From NCBI GenBank assembly GCA_045578205.1, contig JAZNJU010000024.1, positions 1 to 39,767 on the forward strand: a stretch of DNA of 39,767 nucleotides, read 5' to 3'. Under the pieces are notes generated by a model that did not search any database, had not been told where the DNA came from, and was given only the letters and a program-made list of their open reading frames with translations. How positions within the stretch are numbered: position 1 is the stretch's first letter; each line of letters begins with the position of its first letter. The stretch comes from RGIG8748 sp045578205. Lineage in GTDB: Bacteria; Bacillota; Clostridia; UMGS1810. The position numbers and the translations under genes are program-made. Of the stretch, positions 16,760-23,978 are shown in pieces.

Positions 16760-18734
16760 CCATTCCCACGAGCACGAAAATTGTTCTTGTCACAGTGAAG
16801 AACATAGTCATTGCAAATGTCACGGAGAGCATCACCACGAACACCACGGTGAGCATCACCACAAGCACCACGGTGAATGTTGTTGCTCACATTCACATCA
16901 TCACGAAGAATGCGGATGTTCACATTCACATCATCACTACCATTCAAAAAATCTGCTGATAAAAGGAGTTTCATTTGTGCTCTTTATCGGCTCATTGCTT
17001 ATTGCAGATTCACTTGCTATATCCTCGGTAATTTGCGCTGTTGCCATTGTTCTTTGCGGATACGAAATCTTTTTGCATGGCGTTAAATCCCTAATCAAAC
17101 TCAAATTCGACGAAAACACGCTCATTCTGCTTGCGGTTATATCGTCTGTGATAATGCGCGAACAAAACGAGGCTTTCCTCATAACAGTTCTGTTTTCTCT
17201 CGGGGAATTCCTGGAGAGTTATGCCGTGTCCAAATCACGCAGGAGAATAGAAAATCTCATCGATGCCACAAGCGACACCGCCCACAACGAACTGGGAGAA
17301 AGCATAGACCCGAAACTTCTCCGTGTTGGTGATACTTTTCTTGTAAAACCCGGCGACAAAGTTTGTGTTGATGCTGTAATTGACAAAGGAACGGGAGTGT
17401 TTGACACATCTGCCATAACGGGCGAAAGTCTTCCCCGCACCTTTGAAAAAGGCGAAAATGTGGTGTCGGGTTATGTGAATGTCGGTTCATCCATTGTTTG
17501 CGTTGCCACCTCCGACTATGAAAACTCCACGGCTTCCAAAATTAAAAAGTACGTGGAAAATGCAAGTCACAAAAAGGCATCCACCGAAAACTTTATAACC
17601 CGTTTTGCCTCGGTGTACACCCCTGCTGTCATTGTAATAGCAATTCTTATGGGTATAACTCTGGCGGTGTTCGGAGTTGCAGAACCATCCGAAGCATTCA
17701 GAAGAGCGCTTACATTTATGATTGCTTCCTGCCCCTGCGCCCTTGTTATAAGCATACCCCTTGCATACTACGCCTCCATAGGTGCCATAAGCAGATACGG
17801 ACTTCTTGTGAAAGGTTCCAAGTATATAAATGAAATGGCAAAAGCCGATGCCATTGTGTTTGACAAAACCGGAACACTCACAAAGGGAAATATTGAAGTG
17901 AGTGAAATTCAACTTTTTGGTGAAATGAGCGAAAATGAAATTCTCGCTCTTGTGAAATCCGTGGAAATACACTCTCTGCATCCCGTTGCCGAAACCATTT
18001 GCAAATACTATGACGGAGAATATCCAAAGGCTGAAAATGTGAAAGAACACATAGGAAAAGGTGTAGAGGGAACTGTTGGTTCAAATCACATAGCAGTGGG
18101 AACCAAAAAACTTGCATCCCTGCTCGGATATGCAATTCCCGAAAGCAGCGACGGAATACTGGTGTACGCAGACGGAACCTTGTCTGCCGTGATATATGTA
18201 ACCGATACGCTCAAGGCGGATGCAAAAGAAACAATAAAAAGTTTGTCCGGTATGGATTTTGGTGAAATCTGCATGTTGTCGGGTGACAATGAAATCCAGG
18301 TATCAAAAACCGCACAGATACTCGGCATAAACTCCAAAGGCAATCTTTCGCCAAACGAAAAAGCAACCGAAATCGCCTCTTTGAAAGAAAAGCACAAAGG
18401 TGTAATCTTTGCAGGAGACGGTGTGAATGACGCTCCCTCCCTTTCGGAAGCCGATTTTTCCATATCCATAGGCACGGGAAGTTCCATAGCACTGGAAACG
18501 GGTGACGCTACGCTTGTTTCGGGAAACCTTGGTGCAATACCGAAATCCATCAAAAAGGCAAGATACACCTGCAAGGTTATTGCAACGAACATCGTCCTTG
18601 CAATTGCATTCAAACTGGCAGTCCTTGTCATGGCTGCAACAGGTTATGCTCCCATATGGCTCGCAGTATTTGCAGATGTGGGAACACTCATTATAACTGT
18701 ATTGAACTCGCTTGGAATATTCCTAAAAAAATGA
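16752..18734 (+). CDS. P1B-type Zn/Cd/Pb-exporting ATPase
   Basis: The 660-residue protein has every P-type ATPase landmark: TGES at 223-226, the membrane metal motif CPC at 327-329, the phosphorylated D371 in DKTGT, the HP dipeptide at 410-411 and GDGVND at 555-560. K621 and D642 in the last two membrane helices are the P1B-2 signature for divalent Zn/Cd/Pb. The usual folded heavy-metal domain is missing. In its place residues 1-64 contain 26 His and 9 Cys in short repeats (HHEHHGE, CSHSHHH), a likely flexible metal-collecting tail. It exports metal from the cytoplasm with ATP and is controlled by the overlapping sensor gene. A GAGGAGG site precedes the ATG. Confidence 0.95.
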   Translation: MNNHSHEHENCSCHSEEHSHCKCHGEHHHEHHGEHHHKHHGECCCSHSHHHEECGCSHSHHHYHSKNLLIKGVSFVLFIGSLLIADSLAISSVICAVAIVLCGYEIFLHGVKSLIKLKFDENTLILLAVISSVIMREQNEAFLITVLFSLGEFLESYAVSKSRRRIENLIDATSDTAHNELGESIDPKLLRVGDTFLVKPGDKVCVDAVIDKGTGVFDTSAITGESLPRTFEKGENVVSGYVNVGSSIVCVATSDYENSTASKIKKYVENASHKKASTENFITRFASVYTPAVIVIAILMGITLAVFGVAEPSEAFRRALTFMIASCPCALVISIPLAYYASIGAISRYGLLVKGSKYINEMAKADAIVFDKTGTLTKGNIEVSEIQLFGEMSENEILALVKSVEIHSLHPVAETICKYYDGEYPKAENVKEHIGKGVEGTVGSNHIAVGTKKLASLLGYAIPESSDGILVYADGTLSAVIYVTDTLKADAKETIKSLSGMDFGEICMLSGDNEIQVSKTAQILGINSKGNLSPNEKATEIASLKEKHKGVIFAGDGVNDAPSLSEADFSISIGTGSSIALETGDATLVSGNLGAIPKSIKKARYTCKVIATNIVLAIAFKLAVLVMAATGYAPIWLAVFADVGTLIITVLNSLGIFLKK

Positions 18735-18758
18735 AAGAGGGGCTAAACACCCCTCTTT
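18734..18758. terminator. Bidirectional terminator between the ATPase and spoIIQ-like genes
   Basis: AAAGAGGGG (18734-18742) and CCCCTCTTT (18750-18758) form a perfect 9-base stem with a 7-base loop. On the minus strand it is followed by CATTTTTTT, a good U-tract; on the plus strand the tract is weaker. It starts at the ATPase stop codon and lies between convergent genes. Confidence 0.85.
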
Positions 18759-18759
18759 G

Positions 18760-19437
18760 TTATTCCGCGAGTTCAAAATAGTCCAGCGGATTTACATATT
18801 CCCCATCCAGGAGCATCTCCATGTGTATATGCGTATCTGCAACAATTTCAAACAGTGTTGTGTCCCCCACTGTGGAAATCACATCTCCTCTTTTCACCTG
18901 GGTACCGATATCAAGTGTTTCAAGGTCCATAAGGTTTGAATATATAGTCCTTATGCCACCCTCGTGGTCTATTACAATAGTATATCCGTTTTTGAGGTCC
19001 TCGTACATATCGCTCACGATACCGTCGCCGGCGGAATACACCTCTGCCCCCAATGGTGCGGCAATGTCAATCCCGGGGTGTACCCTCCAATCCTCAAGTG
19101 TCTCGGAATACAGTGGTACGTCGGGCGAAAAACCTTTGAGAAGACTTCCGCTGCAAGGAGCAGAAAACACCGTACTCTTTTGCGGGATATCCTCAACTTC
19201 TTCACTCACAACTTCTTTATCTTCGCTTTCCAGAACCTCTATATCTTCTTCAGGAATGGTTTCTTCCGCGGGAACTGCCGACGTGCCCTCGTTTACATCT
19301 TCGCTGTCGTACAGAACTCCCGCCACCAGAATTGTTATAACCAGAGCAATCCCGCAAATTGCAATAAGTCCCAAGGTTGCAGCTTTATCTTTTCGCGATG
19401 ACGATTTTCCATAGCCATCTACATATTGTTTTTTCAT
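18760..19437 (-). CDS. spoIIQ: SpoIIQ-like M23 (LytM) peptidase
   Basis: The protein is 225 residues from the ATG at 19437, with AAAGGA 9 bases upstream. It has one membrane helix (LGLIAICGIALVITILVAGV, about 23-42), a Glu-rich linker, and a C-terminal LytM domain outside the membrane. SpoIIQ and the mother-cell SpoIIIAH form the channel across the two membranes around the engulfed forespore. Both LytM zinc motifs are intact: HPGID (HxxxD) and HIH (HxH). They are degenerate in Bacillus subtilis SpoIIQ but kept in clostridial forms, so this one may be an active peptidase. It directly follows spoIID, the order known in Clostridioides. A sigma-F-like promoter overlaps the spoIID stop. Confidence 0.87.
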   Translation of the reverse strand: MKKQYVDGYGKSSSRKDKAATLGLIAICGIALVITILVAGVLYDSEDVNEGTSAVPAEETIPEEDIEVLESEDKEVVSEEVEDIPQKSTVFSAPCSGSLLKGFSPDVPLYSETLEDWRVHPGIDIAAPLGAEVYSAGDGIVSDMYEDLKNGYTIVIDHEGGIRTIYSNLMDLETLDIGTQVKRGDVISTVGDTTLFEIVADTHIHMEMLLDGEYVNPLDYFELAE

Positions 19438-19457
19438 AATCCTCAATCCTTTCGGAC

Positions 19458-19487
19458 TTATTTTTCCTTGGTTTACATTTTTTATTC
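19458..19487 (-). promoter_or_regulatory. Possible sigma-F-type promoter of the spoIIQ-like gene
   Basis: On the minus strand GAATA (19487-19483) is followed after 15 bases by GGAAAAATAA (19467-19458). This resembles the forespore sigma-F pattern (GYWTA, then GGnnAnA-type -10). It overlaps the spoIID stop codon and ends 20 bases before the spoIIQ-like start. Matching is by eye, and an AT-rich gap makes chance likenesses common. Confidence 0.35.
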
Positions 19488-20432
19488 ATACATAGACTTG
19501 AATTCTATCCCTTGATAATATGTTTTTAGTATCTGCTTGTAGTCATATCCCTCTTTTGCATAATGATTTGCTCCATACTGGCTCATACCCACGCCGTGTC
19601 CGTATCCCAACACGCTGAAAATCACCTTGTCACCCTCTGCCGACACCTCAAAATCCGATGATGCCAGTGAAAATGTCTTGCGGATGTCTGTCCCTTTGAG
19701 AATTTTATTTCCCACTTCAATTGTAAGGACATTTCCTCCTTCGCTTCTTACAGTTTCCCCCACAAGACCGGGGGAAAAATCTACTCCGTATGCTTCTTTG
19801 AGTTTAGTCTTGAATTCATCCAGTGTTACAGTGACCTTTGTTCTGTATTTCGGTGCACTCTCCTCTCCCGGACTTTCAACACTCTTCAGATATGCCACCT
19901 CCGAACCCCAGACATCTTCTGCGTTTTCAGTTCTCCCGCCGGATATTGAATGAAAAACTGCTTTTATGGGTTCATTTTCGTGCACTGCTATTATCCCTTG
20001 GGTACTTTCTACAGCGTTTTTGCATTTTTTGAAATACAAACTTGCATTTTTGCCCCACTTTTTGTCTGCCTCGCTGTCCTTGACATAGGCTTGACAGTGA
20101 GATGGATCGGTGCAAACATCGGCACCTTTGTGAACACTCTTATCTGTGTTCACGCTCCTTTTTTGCACCATATATGTTCTGGCGGCAACAGCCTGTGCTT
20201 TCAGTGCCTCTTCTTCGAATTCTGCAGGCATTTCAGCCATCAGGACACCACGTATATAATCTTCGGTATTCATGGTTACCACTTTGTCATCGGACACCAG
20301 ATAAACATCTGTTCGGTCTTGTTCACCTGCGTTTTTTTCGTTTCTTCCGCTATGAAAACTGACGTTCAGGCACAACGGAAACAGTATTATCAGAAAGCAC
20401 AAAATTGCAAGCCAAATTAAAAAATATTTCAA
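19482..20432 (-). CDS. spoIID: SpoIID peptidoglycan lytic transglycosylase
   Basis: The 316-residue protein has an N-terminal membrane helix (about 4-24) and a SpoIID domain: MNTEDYIRGVLMAEMPAEF with the catalytic glutamate in the MAEMP motif, ALKAQAVAARTY, the CTDPSHCQAY cysteine/histidine stretch, and GYGHGVGMSQYGA near the C-terminus. SpoIID trims stem-peptide-free glycan at the leading edge of the engulfing membrane, working with SpoIIP and SpoIIM from the mother cell. The start is TTG at 20432 with AGAGG 6 bases upstream. A sigma-E-like promoter lies 54 bases upstream. Length is normal for the family. Confidence 0.94.
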   Translation of the reverse strand: MKYFLIWLAILCFLIILFPLCLNVSFHSGRNEKNAGEQDRTDVYLVSDDKVVTMNTEDYIRGVLMAEMPAEFEEEALKAQAVAARTYMVQKRSVNTDKSVHKGADVCTDPSHCQAYVKDSEADKKWGKNASLYFKKCKNAVESTQGIIAVHENEPIKAVFHSISGGRTENAEDVWGSEVAYLKSVESPGEESAPKYRTKVTVTLDEFKTKLKEAYGVDFSPGLVGETVRSEGGNVLTIEVGNKILKGTDIRKTFSLASSDFEVSAEGDKVIFSVLGYGHGVGMSQYGANHYAKEGYDYKQILKTYYQGIEFKSMYE

Positions 20433-20485
20433 AATCCACCTCTACAATGTATATTATTGCCAAAAAAACATTACTTATATTAAAC

Positions 20486-20514
20486 ATTATATATAAAATT
20501 GTTGATTTTTATGA
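20486..20514 (-). promoter_or_regulatory. Possible sigma-E-type promoter of spoIID
   Basis: On the minus strand TCATAAA (20514-20508), a 14-base spacer and TATATAAT (20493-20486) resemble the sigma-E pattern (KMATATT, then CATACAnT). The same seven-base -35 and the same spacing occur before spoIIID in this window. spoIID is a sigma-E gene in other spore formers. The -10 could also serve sigma-A. Confidence 0.45.
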
Positions 20515-20531
20515 GTTTTCCCGTTATCATC

Positions 20532-20560
20532 TTGTTTCCCGAAACAAAATATGGTATGAT
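20532..20560 (+). promoter_or_regulatory. Promoter of citrate synthase
   Basis: TTGTTT (20532-20537), 17 bases, TATGAT (20555-20560). The gene starts 34 bases downstream with AAAGGAGA 8 bases before the ATG. It is divergent from the spoIID promoter. Confidence 0.55.
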
Positions 20561-20593
20561 AATATTATATTAAAGCGAAAAGGAGAATGTATC

Positions 20594-21961
20594 ATGAGTA
20601 AAGACTACGGTCGGGACACCATTGCCGACTTTACCAACAATCGTGGCGAAGTTGCTGATTTCTATCGTATAGACAAAGATGAATATTTGACATACCAAGT
20701 CAAGAGAGGCCTGCGAAACATGGATGGCTCCGGTGTGCTTGCCGGTCTTACCAATGTGAGCGAAGTTCACGGTTACGTTGTGAGCGAAAGTGAAAAAACC
20801 CCTATCCACGGACAACTCGCGTACAGGGGTTACAATATTGAAGACCTTACTGCGTCTTTCGGTCTTAACAACCGCTTCGGGTTTGAAGAAGTGGCGTATT
20901 TGCTTCTGTTCGGAACACTCCCTACAAAGGATGAACTCACAGAATTTTGCTCTTTTCTTGCAATGAGCAGAGAACTGCCAACATTCTTTACAGAGGATAT
21001 GATACTCAAAAATCCCAGTAAGGACATCATGAACAAACTGGCAAGAAATGTGCTTACTCTCTACTCCTACGACAAAAACCCGGATGACTGCTCCATAGAA
21101 AATGTTATCCGTCAGTCCATAAAGATAATGGCACGACTGCCCATTATGACAGCCCACTCCTACAGTGCCAAAAAGCATTACTTCGACAACAAGAGCCTTA
21201 TCCTCCACAGACCCAAGGATGAACTGTCCATAGCCGAAAATATTTTGAGAATGCTCTCCAAGAACAAGGAATTCACAGAAGAAGATGCACGCATACTGGA
21301 CACCACCCTCATGCTCCACGCCGAGCACGGCGGCGGCAACAACTCCACTTTCACATGCCGTGTACTCTCATCGTCGGGCACAGACACGTACAGTGCCATT
21401 GCAAGCGCCATAAGTTCCCTGAAAGGTCCTCGTCACGGCGGTGCCAACGCCAAAGTTATGAGTATGATGGAAGATATTCAGGCAAATGTTAAAAACTGGG
21501 AAAACCGCGACGAGGTATACGAATACCTGTGCAAGATTGTGCGCAAAGAGTGCCACGACAAGAGCGGTCTTATATACGGACTGGGACATGCAGTATATAC
21601 ACTGTCCGACCCAAGAGCGGTTATTCTTAAAGAAAATGCAAGAAAAATGTCGAAGCGCCTGGGTTTTGAAGAAGAATTCAAACTGTATGAACTCATTGAA
21701 GAAATCGGTCCCATGGTTTACCGCGACATTAAAAAGCAAAAGAAGATTATTTGTGCAAATGTTGACTTCTATTCCGGCTTTGTGTACAAAATGCTGAAAA
21801 TCCCCCCCGAAATCTACACACCGCTTTTTGCAATATCCAGAACTGCAGGCTGGTGTGCTCACAGAATTGAGGAGATAATCTCAGGCGGAAAGATAATCCG
21901 TCCCGCATACAAGAGCCTTTGCAGAAATTCGAGAGAGTATATAAAAATCGAAGACAGATAA
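20594..21961 (+). CDS. gltA: Citrate synthase
   Basis: The protein is 455 residues from the ATG at 20594, chosen for its AAAGGAGA site; the frame is open further upstream but that part lies before the promoter. Family motifs are complete: GQLAYRGYNIEDL, LMLHAEHGGGNNSTF with a catalytic histidine, GPRHGGANAKVM with the second active-site histidine, GLGHAVYTLSDPRA, and VDFYSGFVYKML with the catalytic aspartate. It condenses acetyl-CoA with oxaloacetate in the cytoplasm, probably for glutamate synthesis in an anaerobe. Its N-terminal extension of about 60 residues and length fit the larger clostridial type. No other TCA-cycle gene is next to it. A 2-methylcitrate synthase cannot be excluded by sequence alone. 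Confidence 0.93.
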   Translation: MSKDYGRDTIADFTNNRGEVADFYRIDKDEYLTYQVKRGLRNMDGSGVLAGLTNVSEVHGYVVSESEKTPIHGQLAYRGYNIEDLTASFGLNNRFGFEEVAYLLLFGTLPTKDELTEFCSFLAMSRELPTFFTEDMILKNPSKDIMNKLARNVLTLYSYDKNPDDCSIENVIRQSIKIMARLPIMTAHSYSAKKHYFDNKSLILHRPKDELSIAENILRMLSKNKEFTEEDARILDTTLMLHAEHGGGNNSTFTCRVLSSSGTDTYSAIASAISSLKGPRHGGANAKVMSMMEDIQANVKNWENRDEVYEYLCKIVRKECHDKSGLIYGLGHAVYTLSDPRAVILKENARKMSKRLGFEEEFKLYELIEEIGPMVYRDIKKQKKIICANVDFYSGFVYKMLKIPPEIYTPLFAISRTAGWCAHRIEEIISGGKIIRPAYKSLCRNSREYIKIEDR

Positions 21962-21965
21962 AAGA

Positions 21966-22213
21966 AAGGGGATGTAAAATAAAGCGCAGACCGTTTATAG
22001 GCTCCATTACTGAACTTCTATAATGTCAAAATGGCAAAAAACACTCGAAATATGTAGAAATCTGCAAAAATTGCAGATTTCTCATGTTTTTCAGCCTATA
22101 AACTCTAAGCGAACTTCACCTCTCGACGTGCCCTCGCACGCCTTCGGGTCACCCTCGCAAGCACGCTTGCTTCGGTTCAGTTCGCTTATTCTGCATCTTA
22201 TTTTCCTATCCCC
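21966..22213. repeat. Structured non-coding element with nested inverted repeats
   Basis: This is the longest gene-free stretch in the window. The outer arms 21966-21989 and 22191-22213 pair imperfectly. Inside, GTTTATAGGCT (21993-22003) pairs perfectly with AGCCTATAAAC (22093-22103). A 12-base perfect hairpin (22056-22067 with 22071-22082, loop AAA) lies within that. TAAGCGAACT (22106-22115) pairs perfectly with AGTTCGCTTA (22179-22188) and encloses two smaller hairpins, CGTGC/GCACG at 22127-22140 and GCAAGC/GCTTGC at 22157-22170. The right third looks clearly richer in G+C than its surroundings. It has no coding sense on either strand that I can support. It may be a small mobile element with terminal repeats or a structured RNA; I do not recognise a known family. 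Confidence 0.6.
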
Positions 22214-22255
22214 AAGGGGTGTAAACCAATTCATACGAATTAATTTACACCCCTT
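22214..22255 (+). terminator. Terminator downstream of the structured element
   Basis: AAGGGGTGTAAA (22214-22225) and TTTACACCCCTT (22244-22255) form a perfect 12-base stem whose loop has a further AATTC/GAATT pairing. TTTGCTTTTC follows on the plus strand. It would end citrate synthase read-through transcripts, and may also slow transcripts of the converging minus-strand gene. Confidence 0.75.
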
Positions 22256-22261
22256 TGCTTT

Positions 22262-23809
22262 TCATCGTTTTTCTAAAATATAGACGTTACCGTCAATGTA
22301 GTTGTAGACATATATTTCGTCGTCCGATTTTCTTTCGTATATCCACTGTTTTTGCCAGTCTTCGATATCATCACTGTGGTAGTGAATACCGTTTTCAAGT
22401 TTAAAAAATTCGCCATCCTCAAAGGGAAGATTGTATTTACAAAGCGTTTTGCCATCTTCTTCCTCAAAGTGGATGTAGTAATCATCGTCATTTTCATACT
22501 TGCCTCCGATACTCATCATATCGGGGAAGTTTTCTTCATTTTCTTCTGCAAGTTTTTCTTCGCACGAAGTAAACAGTTGCTGACTGTCATCAAAAGCACC
22601 CAGAGCATTAAACAGGGCCATTGCCTTTGCATAATCTCCGCTGTCCATATAATCCATTGCTATGTAATAGTCGCATTCATCTGCCATGTTTTTATCGTTG
22701 ATGCTCAAAAATACATTTTTGGCTTCAAGATACTTGCCTTCTTCGTACAACTTCATGGCAGTTTCTTCTTTTTGGTCGTTTGTACCTTTGATTTCATCAT
22801 CTTCAATGGTGGAAATAAGTTCAAGTGCTTCATCCGTCTTACCCATTGCGGTAAGTTCCGCAGCCTTTGCAAGAATGGCGTCGTTGTACCCGTCTTTTGC
22901 TCCGTCAAATCCTTTGTCTTTAAGATACTCAAATATCTTTAATGCCTCATCGATTTTCCCGTCTTTAAGAAGAAGTTCCGCCTCGGCAAAATCACATTTG
23001 TACAGCATTTCGTCCGAATCCTTGTACCAAAGCATATCCTCAAATATTTCTCTGGCATTTTCTGTTTTTCCATCTCTTAAATATCTTTCTGCTTTTACGT
23101 AAGAACTGTTGAATTTAAGATTTATCAGAAATATAGCAATACCTGCAACCAAAATACCAAGTCCTATTCCTGACAAAATAAAGGAGGATTTTTTTACTTT
23201 TTTTCTCACTTCCGTTTTTGGAGGAGGTGCCTGCGGAGTTCTCTGATAGTTGCCGTCGGAAAGAAGCCTGAGTTCTTCAAGCATATCCTCAGCATCCACA
23301 TACCTTTGTGATGGGCTGAATTCACAGGCTTTTAAAATTATTGCCGACAAAAGTGCATCTGCATTTTTGGGTGCAGAGGGGCGAATTCCGCTCATACGCA
23401 GTTTGTAGGAACTGGCAGCAGAATCAAAATCAAGGGTGTTTCTGAAAGGTTCAAGACCGCCGTTTAACAGTTTGTACATAATCGTACCCAGTGAATATAT
23501 GGCGGTTTCTTCACCCCCGTATGTCTCATAGGCTTCCGGTGCAGTGTAGAGTTGATAGAGATGTGAAAAAGTACCGGGTCTTTCGTGGACCTTTTCAGGT
23601 GAGGATGTTATCCTGAATTCACCCGACGGCATAACCGAAATATCGGCAGGGGTAATATACACATAGGATATACCTGTGTTTCTTAATTCAATTAACTGTT
23701 CCAATATATCTATTCCAAGTCTTACCACACTTTCCCGTGTGGAATATTTGCCCATAACGGAAGACAAACGAACTCTTCCGGAAGAAGTGTTGTTTTCTCT
23801 TGTATTCAT
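22262..23809 (-). CDS. Membrane pseudokinase with TPR-like repeats
   Basis: The protein is 515 residues from the ATG at 23809, with GGGAGG upstream and a promoter just before it. Residues about 20-190 resemble the C-lobe of a Ser/Thr kinase: YVYITPADISVMPSGEFRI stands where the HRD and DFG loops should be, then APEAYETYGGEE (APE motif, about 88-99) and IYSLGTIMYKLLNG (about 100-113). The glycine loop, the ATP-binding lysine and both catalytic aspartates are missing, so it should not phosphorylate. A membrane helix (about 208-230) follows, then about 190 residues of TPR-like helical pairs with repeated 'A..L..G..DEALE.....' patterns, and a C-terminal acidic/aromatic domain outside the cell. 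A scaffold or sensor role is plausible; no function is known. Confidence 0.78.
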   Translation of the reverse strand: MNTRENNTSSGRVRLSSVMGKYSTRESVVRLGIDILEQLIELRNTGISYVYITPADISVMPSGEFRITSSPEKVHERPGTFSHLYQLYTAPEAYETYGGEETAIYSLGTIMYKLLNGGLEPFRNTLDFDSAASSYKLRMSGIRPSAPKNADALLSAIILKACEFSPSQRYVDAEDMLEELRLLSDGNYQRTPQAPPPKTEVRKKVKKSSFILSGIGLGILVAGIAIFLINLKFNSSYVKAERYLRDGKTENAREIFEDMLWYKDSDEMLYKCDFAEAELLLKDGKIDEALKIFEYLKDKGFDGAKDGYNDAILAKAAELTAMGKTDEALELISTIEDDEIKGTNDQKEETAMKLYEEGKYLEAKNVFLSINDKNMADECDYYIAMDYMDSGDYAKAMALFNALGAFDDSQQLFTSCEEKLAEENEENFPDMMSIGGKYENDDDYYIHFEEEDGKTLCKYNLPFEDGEFFKLENGIHYHSDDIEDWQKQWIYERKSDDEIYVYNYIDGNVYILEKR

Positions 23810-23860
23810 AATTACCTCCCGTATACATAGTGATTTTGACACAAAACTAATCATAACATC

Positions 23861-23889
23861 ATTATACAACCTTTTTTTCGTAAAATCAA
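23861..23889 (-). promoter_or_regulatory. Promoter of the pseudokinase gene
   Basis: On the minus strand TTGATT (23889-23884), 17 bases, TATAAT (23866-23861). It supports the ATG at 23809 over an upstream in-frame ATG at 23869, which would lie before the transcription start. Confidence 0.65.
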
Positions 23890-23924
23890 TACATTGATGA
23901 ATTTATAATAGTTATAAATTCGAC

Positions 23925-23953
23925 TTGTATTTTGCTTACTTTTGTATTACAAT
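23925..23953 (+). promoter_or_regulatory. Promoter of the M18 aminopeptidase gene
   Basis: TTGTAT (23925-23930), 17 bases, TACAAT (23948-23953). The gene's AAGGAGG site follows at 23964. It is divergent from the pseudokinase promoter. Confidence 0.55.
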
Positions 23954-23978
23954 ATCTGTATATAAGGAGGTATGCAAA

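Noticed and set aside
16836..16945. Short tandem DNA repeats that could suggest a CRISPR or repeat array.
   Set aside because: They encode the His/Cys-rich tail in frame and have no spacers.
17487..18050. A 187-codon open frame on the minus strand.
   Set aside because: It is a shadow of the ATPase gene with no recognisable domain.
20405..20593. A longer citrate synthase starting upstream at about 20405.
   Set aside because: The extra region precedes the promoter, lacks a ribosome site and has no family likeness.
20570..21328. A 252-codon open frame on the minus strand.
   Set aside because: It is antisense to citrate synthase, Cys/Phe-rich as expected for a shadow frame, and lacks start signals.
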